A stretch of DNA of 64,000 nt from JBFMFH01 sp964481395. Lineage in GTDB: Bacteria > Acidobacteriota > Vicinamibacteria > Vicinamibacterales > JAKQTR01. The notes under the pieces were generated by a model. The model saw only the letters and a program-made list of their open reading frames with translations, searched no databases and was not told where the DNA came from. How positions within the stretch are numbered: position 1 is the stretch's first letter; each line of letters starts with the position of its first letter. Positions 23,337 to 30,418 of this stretch are shown in pieces. The stretch spans positions 7,356-71,355 of the forward strand of contig CAYZYG010000010.1 in NCBI GenBank assembly GCA_964481395.1, given 5' to 3'. The position numbers and the translations under genes are program-made.

Positions 23337-24548
23337 ATGGACGACACCTCCCGGCCGTCGCCTCCCCCCTTCCCCCGCGAGGACCTGGCGGCGTGGCTCG
23401 CACTCAAGGACCGTGCGCTGGACGTCGCCGCCGAGGGCATCACGATTGCCGACGCGCGCCTGCCCGATCGCCCGCTGATCTACGTCAACGAGGGATTCCA
23501 GCGCATGACCGGGTATCCGGTCGACGAGGTGCTGGGACGGAACTGCCGTTTTCTCCAGGGCACCAGCACCGATCCGGCGGCGACAGCCGAGATTCGCGCG
23601 GCGCTCGCTGAGAACCGCGCGTGCGTCGTGGAGATCCTCAACCACCGGAAGGACGGCTCGCCGTTCTGGAACAGGCTGTCGATCACCCCGGTCCGCAGCG
23701 CGGCCGGCGAGGTCACGCACTTCATCGGCATCCAGTCGGACGTGACCGCGCGCCGGGAGGCTGAGGAGGGCCTGCGCCGTTCCAAGGCCGCGATGGAGCA
23801 CGACCTCAGAATGGCGGCACGGGTGCAGCAATCACTGCTCCCGCCGCCCGAGGTCGATGCGGGTCCCGTGCGGCTGGCGCACGCCTTCCACCCCTGCGAC
23901 GACCTCGCCGGCGACAGCGTGGGCATCGTCCCACTGGGCCACGACCGCATCGGTCTGTACGTCCTCGACGTCAGCGGGCACGGCGTCGGCGCGTCCCTGC
24001 TGTCGTTCACCCTGACGCACCTGCTCTCGCCCCACGTCGGCGGGGTGCTGCTCGCCGACCAGGGCTCCTCCGCGCCGACCGTCGTCCCGCCGGCCATCGT
24101 CGCGGAACGGCTCAACCGCCAGTTTCCGATGGACCGGACCCGGCAGTACTTCACGCTCGTCTACGGCACGCTCGAGCCCTCGTCCGGGACGTTTCGGTAC
24201 GTCACCGCCGGCCATCCGTCCCCGGTGCTGCTGCCGGCGGTCGGAGACCCTGTCGCGGTGCAGGGCTCGGGCCTGCCTATCGGAATGATCGACGGCGCGG
24301 CCTACGATGAGGAAACGCTGGTGCTCCAGCCTGGCGACCGGCTGTACTTCTACACCGACGGGGCGATCGAGGCGCTCGACCGGAACGAGGAGGAGTTCGG
24401 CATCGACCGGCTGGTCTCGGAGCTCACACGCTGGCGCGATCTGCCCCTGCAGCCGGGCCTCGAACGCGCGGCAGCCGCCGTGCGCGGGTGGTGCGAGGGC
24501 CGGCTCAGAGACGACATCTCGCTCCTGGCCGTGGAGCGCCTGGCCTGA
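23337..24548 (+). CDS. LOV-domain blue-light-regulated PP2C (RsbU/SpoIIE-type) phosphatase
   Basis: A 403-residue soluble protein. Residues ~28-138 form a LOV domain: GRNCRFLQG (67-75) contains the photoactive Cys70 that adducts FMN, and NHRKDGSPFWN plus HFIGIQSDVT are flavin-contact signatures. A short coiled linker (~140-170, ending RVQQSLLPP) leads to a PP2C/SpoIIE domain (~175-403) with metal Asp residues in LAGDS, LDVSGHG, FYTDGAIEAL and RDDISL. This is the layout of light-regulated RsbU-like phosphatases that dephosphorylate an anti-sigma antagonist. No RsbV/RsbW partner is nearby. ATG 23337 places the LOV core at the usual distance. Confidence 0.88.
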   Translation: MDDTSRPSPPPFPREDLAAWLALKDRALDVAAEGITIADARLPDRPLIYVNEGFQRMTGYPVDEVLGRNCRFLQGTSTDPAATAEIRAALAENRACVVEILNHRKDGSPFWNRLSITPVRSAAGEVTHFIGIQSDVTARREAEEGLRRSKAAMEHDLRMAARVQQSLLPPPEVDAGPVRLAHAFHPCDDLAGDSVGIVPLGHDRIGLYVLDVSGHGVGASLLSFTLTHLLSPHVGGVLLADQGSSAPTVVPPAIVAERLNRQFPMDRTRQYFTLVYGTLEPSSGTFRYVTAGHPSPVLLPAVGDPVAVQGSGLPIGMIDGAAYDEETLVLQPGDRLYFYTDGAIEALDRNEEEFGIDRLVSELTRWRDLPLQPGLERAAAAVRGWCEGRLRDDISLLAVERLA

Positions 24549-24626
24549 GCCCCGCGGCGACGCGTCGGGAACGCCACACCTCATCGCGTCCGGCAACGCC
24601 CTGCAGCCGGCTGGCGTCTTACAGGC

Positions 24627-25250
24627 ATGACGACCTTCGTGCGGCAGGGCGTCGTGCCGCTGGTGGTGGTGGTGGTGACGATGGCGACGACACTCCGTGC
24701 CGGGGCCGGCTCCGTGCGGCTGTTTGACTTCACCTCGCCGTCCGCCGCTCGCGAGTGGCAGTCGGTCAACGACGGCGTCATGGGCGGAATCTCCGACGGC
24801 CGTTTCCGGATCACGGCGGAGCGGACGCTGGAGTTCTTCGGCACGCTGTCGCTCGAGAACAACGGCGGCTTCACGTCCGTACGCTCCGTGCCGCGGTCGC
24901 TGGGCCTCATGCCCGGCGACACGCTGATCGCCAGAGTCCGGGGAGACGGCCGGGAGTATCAGCTGAATCTGTACACGCCCGTGAGGGCCAGGGCCTTTTC
25001 GTACCGGTCGTCTTTCCGCACGGTGCAGGACCAGTGGGTCGACGTGCGTATTCCGCTCGACAGTTTCGTCGCCACCTCGTTCGGGCAGCCGGTCGGAGGC
25101 GTTGGGCCTGTCGATCCGTCCAGGGTGACGTCGCTTGGCTTCCTGCTCTCCGACAAGGCGCCCGGCCCGTTCCGTCTCGAGGTGGCCTCGATCGAGGTCG
25201 TCCGCGAACCGCAGTCGTCGTCGACCCCTGACTCGGAGAACCGTCGATGA
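24627..25250 (+). CDS. CIA30-family protein
   Basis: A 207-residue protein with a possible N-terminal signal or anchor (residues ~7-27) and a CIA30 beta-jelly-roll: LFDFTSPSAAREWQSVNDGVMGGISDGRF, GTLSLENNGGFTSVRS, then ARVRGDGREYQLNLYTP and SRVTSLGFLLSDKAPGPFRLEV. In mitochondria CIA30 assists complex I assembly; bacterial homologues have unknown function. It overlaps the following SDR-like gene by 4 bp (ATGA), so the two are translationally coupled. This recalls CIA30-Rossmann pairs, and the SDR-like partner appears catalytically altered. Confidence 0.8.
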   Translation: MTTFVRQGVVPLVVVVVTMATTLRAGAGSVRLFDFTSPSAAREWQSVNDGVMGGISDGRFRITAERTLEFFGTLSLENNGGFTSVRSVPRSLGLMPGDTLIARVRGDGREYQLNLYTPVRARAFSYRSSFRTVQDQWVDVRIPLDSFVATSFGQPVGGVGPVDPSRVTSLGFLLSDKAPGPFRLEVASIEVVREPQSSSTPDSENRR

Positions 25251-26005
25251 GTTCCCACGTGTCATCTGCGCCACTCGCCGATGCGGGCGCGTTCATCGTG
25301 GTGGGTGGCGCGGGCGGCATCGGGAGCGCCGTCGTTCGCCGGCTGCGATCGCGGGACGCCGTCGTGCTCATCGCCGGACGCACCGAGGACCGTCTCGAGC
25401 AGGCAGCGTCCTCACTCGGAGCCGAGTGGGCAGTGCTGGACGCCACGGAGTTCGGTGCGGTCGAAGCGCTCGTGCAGGATGCCGGCGCGCGCCACGGCCG
25501 TGTCGCCGGCATCGTAAACGCCGCCGGATCGATCCTCTTCAAGCCCGCGCATCTGACGTCTGCCGACGAGTGGCAGGAGGTGCTGGCGCGGAACCTCACG
25601 ACCGCGTTCGCCGTGGTCCGCGCGGCGGGGCGCGTCATGACGACCGGCGGTTCGGTGGTCCTCGTGTCGACGGTCGCCGCCTCGCTCGGGCTGCCCCAGC
25701 ACGAGGCCATCGCGGCAGCCAAGGGCGGCGTCGAGGGTCTGGTGCGCGCCGCGGCCGCCTCCTATGCCGGTCGGGGCCTGCGCATCAACGCCGTCGCGCC
25801 GGGACTGGTCGACACGCCTCTCGCGGCACGCATCACATCGAACCCCAAGGCGCTGGAGTCATCCAGGGCCCGTCATCCGCTCGGCCGCATCGGGACGCCG
25901 GACGACATCGCCGCGCCCATCGAATGGCTGCTCGATCCGGCCACGTCCTGGGTCACAGGCCAGGTCATCGGCGTCGACGGCGGCATGTCCACGGTCCGGG
26001 TGTAG
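25247..26005 (+). CDS. SDR-fold oxidoreductase lacking the catalytic Tyr
   Basis: A 252-residue Rossmann protein with GGAGGIG cofactor motif (20-26), NAAG, the catalytic-type Ser in VLVSTVAAS, and the usual C-terminal GQVIGVDGGMSTVRV. At the YxxxK position it reads IAAAK (within LPQHEAIAAAKGG), so the catalytic Tyr is replaced by Ile while Lys is kept. It may therefore bind NAD(P) without classic SDR catalysis, or belong to an atypical subgroup. It is coupled to the CIA30 gene by ATGA overlap. A GC-rich inverted-repeat cluster follows the stop. Confidence 0.8.
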   Translation: MSSHVSSAPLADAGAFIVVGGAGGIGSAVVRRLRSRDAVVLIAGRTEDRLEQAASSLGAEWAVLDATEFGAVEALVQDAGARHGRVAGIVNAAGSILFKPAHLTSADEWQEVLARNLTTAFAVVRAAGRVMTTGGSVVLVSTVAASLGLPQHEAIAAAKGGVEGLVRAAAASYAGRGLRINAVAPGLVDTPLAARITSNPKALESSRARHPLGRIGTPDDIAAPIEWLLDPATSWVTGQVIGVDGGMSTVRV

Positions 26006-26317
26006 CGCGTGCCGACCACCCCCGTTCTAGAGCGGGTCTCACCCCGGAGTTTCCCCGGAGTAGACCCCCTGTAGAGCGGGGGCACTGGTGGGTGGTGGGG
26101 ATTCCTCCCGAACTGCGTACCTCGTCCGGCTCGACGGGTGCAGAATTCGCCATCCACCCATCGTCTTGGCCTGCGAGCTGGCCGGGACCTGCCGGCGCTG
26201 TGGCCGGACCCGCCGATTGACCCGCACCCGGCGAAGATCCTAATGTTCCTCTGGCGCCGGGCGGGTCCCGGCGCCGCCCGTGCCCCGTGTTCGGCCATCC
26301 CCCGGGAGAGTCATTTC
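26006..26317. other. Structured intergenic region upstream of the corrinoid operon
   Basis: Directly after the SDR-like stop come hairpin-forming segments: CCCGTTCTAGAGCGGG (26021-26036), GGGTCT/AGACCC (26034-26039, 26062-26067), CCCCC/GGGGG (26065-26069, 26078-26082), and two direct CCCCGGAGT repeats (26042-26050, 26053-26061). Further on, GGTGGGGATTCC (26093-26104) and ACCTGCC (26187-26193) vaguely recall cobalamin-riboswitch elements, but the match is weak. The rest looks featureless. Confidence 0.45.
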
Positions 26318-27778
26318 ATGCGTCCCACGTTCACGCTGCTCGACTCCGACCTTCGCACGCGCATCCTCGACGAAGCGCGGGATCTGCTGGACACGCTCGG
26401 GCTCGAGATCCACAACCCCGGCGTGCAGGACATGCTCCTGGCCGCAGGCGCGCGCCTCGACCCAGCCTCGTCGCGCGTGTGCCTGGGAGCCGAACTGATC
26501 GACCGGGCGATTGCCGCCACGCCCCGTGAGTTCCGTCTCTACGACGTGTACGGGAACGAGACGCATCACTTCGGCAGCGGCGCGGTGTCGTTCACGCCGG
26601 GGTCGGCAGCCATCAATGTCCTGGACGGCGACACCGGCGAGATTCGGAAGCCGCACACGCGCGACTACATCCGCTACGTGAAGGTCGTGAGCGGCCTGCG
26701 CCACATCGCCTCGCAGAGCACCGCGTTCATCCCGGCGGACGTACCGGCGGGAATCTCCGACTCGTACCGCCTCTTCCTCGGGCTTCTGTACGGTGAGAAG
26801 CCCGTGGTCACCGGCGCCTTCACGATCGGCGCGTTCGAGATCATGCGGGACCTCCAGCTCGCGGTGCGCGGCAGCGGGACCGCGCTGCGGGAGAAGCCGC
26901 TGGCCATCTTCTCGTGCTGTCCGACGGCGCCGTTGAAGTGGAGCGACGTGACGAGCCAGAACGTCGTGGACTGCGCGCGCGCGGGCATCCCGGTCGAGTA
27001 CATCTCGATGCCGCTCTCGGGCTTCATGTCGCCCGTCACCCTGGTGGGCTCGCTCGTGCAGCAGACGGCCGAGACGCTCAGCGGCCTCGTCATCTCGCAG
27101 CTCGCGAGTCCGGGCGCCCCGGTGCTCTGGGGCGGCTCGCCGGCCATCTTCGACATCCGTTACGAGACCACGCCCATGGGTGCGGTCGAGACGATGATGA
27201 TCGACTGCGCGTTCACGGAGATCGGCCACGCGCTCGGCCTGCCCACGCAGGCGTACATGGGCCTGAGCGACGCCAAGGCGCTCGACGCGCAGGCGGGCCT
27301 CGAAAGCGGCATCGGCGCCACGCTCGCCGCGCTCTCGGGTGTCGACAACGTCTCGGGCCCGGGCATGCTCGACTTCGAGTCGTGCCAGAGCCTCGAGAAG
27401 CTGGTGGCCGACAACGAGATCTGCGGCATGGTCCAGCGTCTCGTCCGCGGCATCGTTCCCCGGGAGGACTTCCCGTCGCGGCCTATTTTCGAGGAACTGC
27501 TGCGCGAGAAACACCTGCTCATCGCGAAGCATACGCGTCGTCACCTGCGGGATGAGATCACGTTCCCCGGCCCTGTCATCGACCGGGCCAATCAGGCGCG
27601 ATGGGCGGAGGAGGGCAGCCTGACACTGGGTCAGCGGGCACGGAGCGAGGTCGCCCGGCTCATCGACGCATGGCAGCCGTCGCGCCTCGCTGGCGAGGTG
27701 AAGGCGGAACTCGTGCGGCGCATGGAAGCCGAGGCCCGGCGGTTCGGCATGGACAGACTCCCGGAGCGCGAAGGATGA
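26318..27778 (+). CDS. MttB-superfamily (trimethylamine/quaternary amine) methyltransferase, non-pyrrolysine type
   Basis: A 486-residue TIM-barrel protein of the MttB superfamily, which moves a methyl group from an amine to a corrinoid protein. Family signatures are LDEARDLLDTLGLEIHNPGVQDMLLAAGARLD at the N-terminus (in parts), VSFTPGSAAINVLDGDTGEIR, the barrel motif SCCPTAPLKWSD and VLWGGSPAIFDIRYETTPMGAVE. The frame is uninterrupted, so there is no in-frame UAG and the protein is not pyrrolysine-type; such members use glycine betaine, proline betaine, carnitine or unknown donors. GGGAGAG before ATG 26318 sets the start. It is the first gene of a four-gene operon and overlaps the next gene by 4 bp. 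Confidence 0.88.
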   Translation: MRPTFTLLDSDLRTRILDEARDLLDTLGLEIHNPGVQDMLLAAGARLDPASSRVCLGAELIDRAIAATPREFRLYDVYGNETHHFGSGAVSFTPGSAAINVLDGDTGEIRKPHTRDYIRYVKVVSGLRHIASQSTAFIPADVPAGISDSYRLFLGLLYGEKPVVTGAFTIGAFEIMRDLQLAVRGSGTALREKPLAIFSCCPTAPLKWSDVTSQNVVDCARAGIPVEYISMPLSGFMSPVTLVGSLVQQTAETLSGLVISQLASPGAPVLWGGSPAIFDIRYETTPMGAVETMMIDCAFTEIGHALGLPTQAYMGLSDAKALDAQAGLESGIGATLAALSGVDNVSGPGMLDFESCQSLEKLVADNEICGMVQRLVRGIVPREDFPSRPIFEELLREKHLLIAKHTRRHLRDEITFPGPVIDRANQARWAEEGSLTLGQRARSEVARLIDAWQPSRLAGEVKAELVRRMEAEARRFGMDRLPEREG

Positions 27779-28545
27779 GCGACCGGATCGACTGGGTCCC
27801 GTCCGTCACACTGCCGGACCGGCAAGAAGTGTTGCACCTGCAGGGTATTCCGCCGGGCGTCGAGTTGCCGCCGCGCATCGCCGCCATCGTTGACAGCGCG
27901 ATGAACGCCTATCTGGAGACCGCGGAGCCGCGCGCGCTCGTGGCCGGTCTCTCACGCGAGACGTTCGCCGGCATTCTGAAAGGCGAGGGGAAGAACGCCC
28001 CGGAGACTCCGGTCGAGGCCGTTGCGCTGCGCGCCGACGCGCTGTCGCTGTTCGTCGCCACCGTCGGAGGCCGCGTCACCGAACGGATCCAGGCACTGTT
28101 CTCGGAGAACGAGCCCGCGCTTGCCGCCATGCTCGACTCGGTCGCGTCCGCTGCCGCGGATCGACTGACGCAGTTGCTGGCCGAGCGTTATCCCGCCGTG
28201 ACGGCAGCCGACACCGGCCAGACGGCGCGTTCGGCCCCTCGACTGCGCACGGGACACGCGACCACGCCGGACCGCCGGGTGACGCTCGGCTACAGCCCTG
28301 GATACTGCGGCTGGCACGTCAGCGGCCAGCGGGCGTTGTTCGCGTTCCTCCAGCCCGCAACGATCGGCGTCACGCTGAACGACAGCTGCCTGATGGACCC
28401 GCTCAAGTCCGTGTCGGGCGTGCTCGCGTCGGGTGCGTCGGACATTCACCGATTCTCCCCCGGATACCCCTTTTGTGCGGACTGCCGCGACAAGCCGTGC
28501 GTGGGACGCATCAAACCGGAGAGGGCGCACGCCGGAAACGTATGA
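27775..28545 (+). CDS. Stand-alone methionine-synthase activation-domain-like protein
   Basis: A 256-residue protein. The C-terminal ~95 residues align with the core of the MetH reactivation domain: GYSPGYCGW corresponds to the PGYPACP motif, and IGVTLNDSCLMDPLKSVSG corresponds to the LTES-M-P-SVSG segment that binds SAM. A Cys-rich tail, FCADCRDKPCVGRI, replaces the normal end and could bind a metal or cluster. The N-terminal ~150 residues are helical. It is presumably for reductive reactivation of the Co(II) corrinoid protein encoded next. It overlaps the mttB-like stop (ATGA). Confidence 0.7.
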   Translation: MSDRIDWVPSVTLPDRQEVLHLQGIPPGVELPPRIAAIVDSAMNAYLETAEPRALVAGLSRETFAGILKGEGKNAPETPVEAVALRADALSLFVATVGGRVTERIQALFSENEPALAAMLDSVASAAADRLTQLLAERYPAVTAADTGQTARSAPRLRTGHATTPDRRVTLGYSPGYCGWHVSGQRALFAFLQPATIGVTLNDSCLMDPLKSVSGVLASGASDIHRFSPGYPFCADCRDKPCVGRIKPERAHAGNV

Positions 28546-28567
28546 CACGAGGTGGAGTGGAGGCAGC

Positions 28568-29212
28568 ATGAGCATCCTGTCCGATATCGCCGTTGGACTG
28601 CAGAAGGGTGAGGACGATCGCGTGGGCGACCTCGTCCGCCAGGCGCTCGCCGACGGCCTCGAAGCCGTCACCATCCTGAATGAAGGCCTGATCGCCGGCA
28701 TGAGGGTGGTCGGCGAGCAGTTCCGGGTACGTGAGATCTTCCTGCCCGACGTCCTGCTCGCGGCCAGGGCCATGTACGCCGGGCTCGGACTGCTGAAGCC
28801 GCTCCTGGCGAAGGATGGCGTTCCGACTGCGGGCAAGGTCGTGATCGGATCCGTGCATGGCGATCTGCACGACATCGGCAAGAACCTGGTCGGCATCATG
28901 CTGGCCGGTGCGGGGTTCGAGGTCATCGATCTGGGCAACGACGTGCCTGCGCGCCGCTTCGTGGACGTCGCCCGCGATCGGGGCGCGTCGGTGATCGGGC
29001 TCTCGGCCCTGCTGACCACGACGATGCCGGTCATGAAGGACGTGGTGGACCTGGTGAGAGCTGAGGGTCTGGCTGGCCGCATCAAGGTCATCGTCGGCGG
29101 TGCGCCCGTCTCCGATGCGTGGGCCCGCCAGATCGGCGCCGACGCGTACGGCTACGATGCGGCCAGTGCCGTCGATCGCGTCAGAGCGCTCGCGGGCGCG
29201 ACGGCGACATAG
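28568..29212 (+). CDS. Corrinoid (cobalamin-binding) methyl carrier protein
   Basis: A 214-residue protein with the two-domain methyl-carrier layout. Residues ~1-85 form the helical cap (VRQALADGLEAVTILNEGLIAGMRVVGEQF, then FLPDVLLAARAM). Residues ~90-214 form the B12-binding Rossmann domain with the lower-ligand motif GDLHDIGKN (Asp-x-His-x-x-Gly; the His coordinates cobalt) and the VIGLSALLTTTM and VIVGGAPVS motifs. It accepts the methyl group from the MttB-like enzyme and passes it to a second methyltransferase. GGAGG precedes ATG 28568. It is the third gene of the operon. Confidence 0.93.
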   Translation: MSILSDIAVGLQKGEDDRVGDLVRQALADGLEAVTILNEGLIAGMRVVGEQFRVREIFLPDVLLAARAMYAGLGLLKPLLAKDGVPTAGKVVIGSVHGDLHDIGKNLVGIMLAGAGFEVIDLGNDVPARRFVDVARDRGASVIGLSALLTTTMPVMKDVVDLVRAEGLAGRIKVIVGGAPVSDAWARQIGADAYGYDAASAVDRVRALAGATAT

Positions 29213-29225
29213 AAGAGCGCGTGCG

Positions 29226-30104
29226 ATGAAACCACTGCTCGATCGCCTGCGAGACGGTGAGGTGCTCATCGGCGACGGCGCCTGGGGCACGATGCTGATG
29301 GCGCGGGGCCTGCGGCCCGGCGAGTCGCCGGAGGGTTTGAACCTGACGCGCCCCGAAGTCCTCGAAGAGATCGCCGCCCAGTACCTCGACGCCGGCGCGG
29401 ATCTCATCACGACCAATACCTTCGGCGGATCGCCCGCGCGGCTCCGGCAGTTTGGTTTGGATGACCGGATCGAGGCGGTAAACCGGGCGGCCGTCGAGGC
29501 CGTGCGCCAGGTGGCCGCCGGGCGGGCGTACGTGTCGGCGTCCATCGGGCCCTGCGGTCACGTGCTCAAGCCGTACGGCGACGCCGACCCCGTGGAGATA
29601 GGGGCCGGCTACGAACGCCAGGCCCGCGCGCTGGCCGAAGCCGGTGCCGATCTGTTCTGCATCGAAACGATGACCGATCTCGCCGAGGCGCTGCTCGCCG
29701 TGCGCGCGGCCCGTACCGTGGCACCAGACCTACCGATCATCGCCACCATGACGTTCGAGCGCACGCGACGCGGGTTCTTCACCGTCATGGGCACGAGCAT
29801 CGAGCAGGCGGTGCGGAGCCTCACCGAAGGCGGCGCTCACATCCTCGGCTCGAACTGCGGGAACGGCAGCGATGAGATGATGGCGATCGCGCGGGAATTC
29901 AGGGCGTTCACGTCTCTGCCGATCGCGATCCAACCGAACGCCGGCCTCCCAGAGCATCGCGACGGCGCGCTGGTCTACACGGAATCACCCGAGTTCATGG
30001 CTGTACGCGCGCGCGATCTCATCGACGCGGGCGTGTCCATCATCGGCGGCTGTTGCGGCACCACCCCGGCCCACGTCCGGGCCCTGCGGGCGCTCGTGAG
30101 GTGA
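29226..30104 (+). CDS. Homocysteine S-methyltransferase-family protein (MetH N-terminal-module-like)
   Basis: A 292-residue barrel matching the homocysteine module of cobalamin-dependent methionine synthase: IGDGAWGTML at the N-terminus, DLITTNTFGGSPARL, and three zinc-binding Cys residues (LGSNCGNGSDEM and GGCCGTTPAHV). It lacks folate, cobalamin and activation modules; the latter two are encoded separately just upstream. The predicted reaction is transfer of the corrinoid-bound methyl group to homocysteine to give methionine. Other thiol acceptors are possible. It is last in the operon, 13 bp after the corrinoid protein gene. Confidence 0.88.
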   Translation: MKPLLDRLRDGEVLIGDGAWGTMLMARGLRPGESPEGLNLTRPEVLEEIAAQYLDAGADLITTNTFGGSPARLRQFGLDDRIEAVNRAAVEAVRQVAAGRAYVSASIGPCGHVLKPYGDADPVEIGAGYERQARALAEAGADLFCIETMTDLAEALLAVRAARTVAPDLPIIATMTFERTRRGFFTVMGTSIEQAVRSLTEGGAHILGSNCGNGSDEMMAIAREFRAFTSLPIAIQPNAGLPEHRDGALVYTESPEFMAVRARDLIDAGVSIIGGCCGTTPAHVRALRALVR

Positions 30105-30136
30105 CCGGCCGTAGGCCGCGGCGCCACTCATCTGTG
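30105..30136. repeat. Short hairpin repeat (CCGGCCGTAGGCCGCGG type)
   Basis: Starts at the base after the homocysteine methyltransferase stop; matches 30271-30303 and 7096-7128, ending CTCATCTGTG. Confidence 0.6.
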
Positions 30137-30150
30137 TTCCTCAACAGGAT

Positions 30151-30247
30151 CGTCATTCCGGGGCCGCGAAGCGGAACCCGGAATCCAGCCTGGATTCCCG
30201 CTTTCGCGGGAACGACGTTACCGGAACCGCTTCCGCGGGAACGACGC
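30151..30247. repeat. REP-like palindrome plus partial copy
   Basis: CGTCATTCCGGGG opens the element and CGCGGGAACGACG closes it, around GAATCCAGCCTGGATTC. A second partial end (CTTCCGCGGGAACGACG) follows to 30247. Same family as 44967-45079 and 19311-19382. Confidence 0.8.
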
Positions 30248-30270
30248 CATCAGATCACACCCTCGCCCAC

Positions 30271-30303
30271 TCCGGCCGCAGGCCGCGGCGCGGCTCATCT
30301 GTG
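30271..30303. repeat. Short hairpin repeat (CCGGCCGCAGGCCGCGG type)
   Basis: TCCGGCCGCAGGCCGCGG followed by CTCATCTGTG; same family as 30105-30136. Confidence 0.6.
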
Positions 30304-30314
30304 AACCTCGAGTC

Positions 30315-30412
30315 GGGGATTAGCGATTGGGGATTGGTTGGGCCGGAGCTGAAACACGAATGGGGACTGGGGACATCCACAACTGATCCCCGGTCCCCGG
30401 ACCCCGGTCCCC
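30315..30412. repeat. Heptamer arrays in both orientations
   Basis: GGGGATT, AGCGATT, GGGGATT (30315-30335); GGGGACT, GGGGACA (30362-30375); then inverted units GATCCCC, GGTCCCC, GGACCCC, GGTCCCC (30385-30412). The two orientations face each other just after the alkaline-phosphatase-like stop. Confidence 0.75.
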
Positions 30413-30418
30413 GTCTTC

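Larger units (their letters stand above)
30105..30418. other. Repeat-filled intergenic region (314 bp)
   Basis: Almost entirely repeats: hairpin repeat copies at 30105-30136 and 30271-30303, a REP-like palindrome at 30151-30217 with a partial second copy to 30247, and heptamer arrays from 30315 to 30412 in both orientations. No gene is supported. Confidence 0.65.

Noticed and set aside
26287..26529. tRNA or small RNA near the start of the mttB-like gene
   Set aside because: No cloverleaf or conserved T-loop (GGTTCGAATCC-like) was found; the DNA is coding from 26318.
26318..27778. Pyrrolysine-type trimethylamine methyltransferase
   Set aside because: The reading frame has no in-frame UAG and no pyl genes are visible, so it belongs to the non-pyrrolysine branch.
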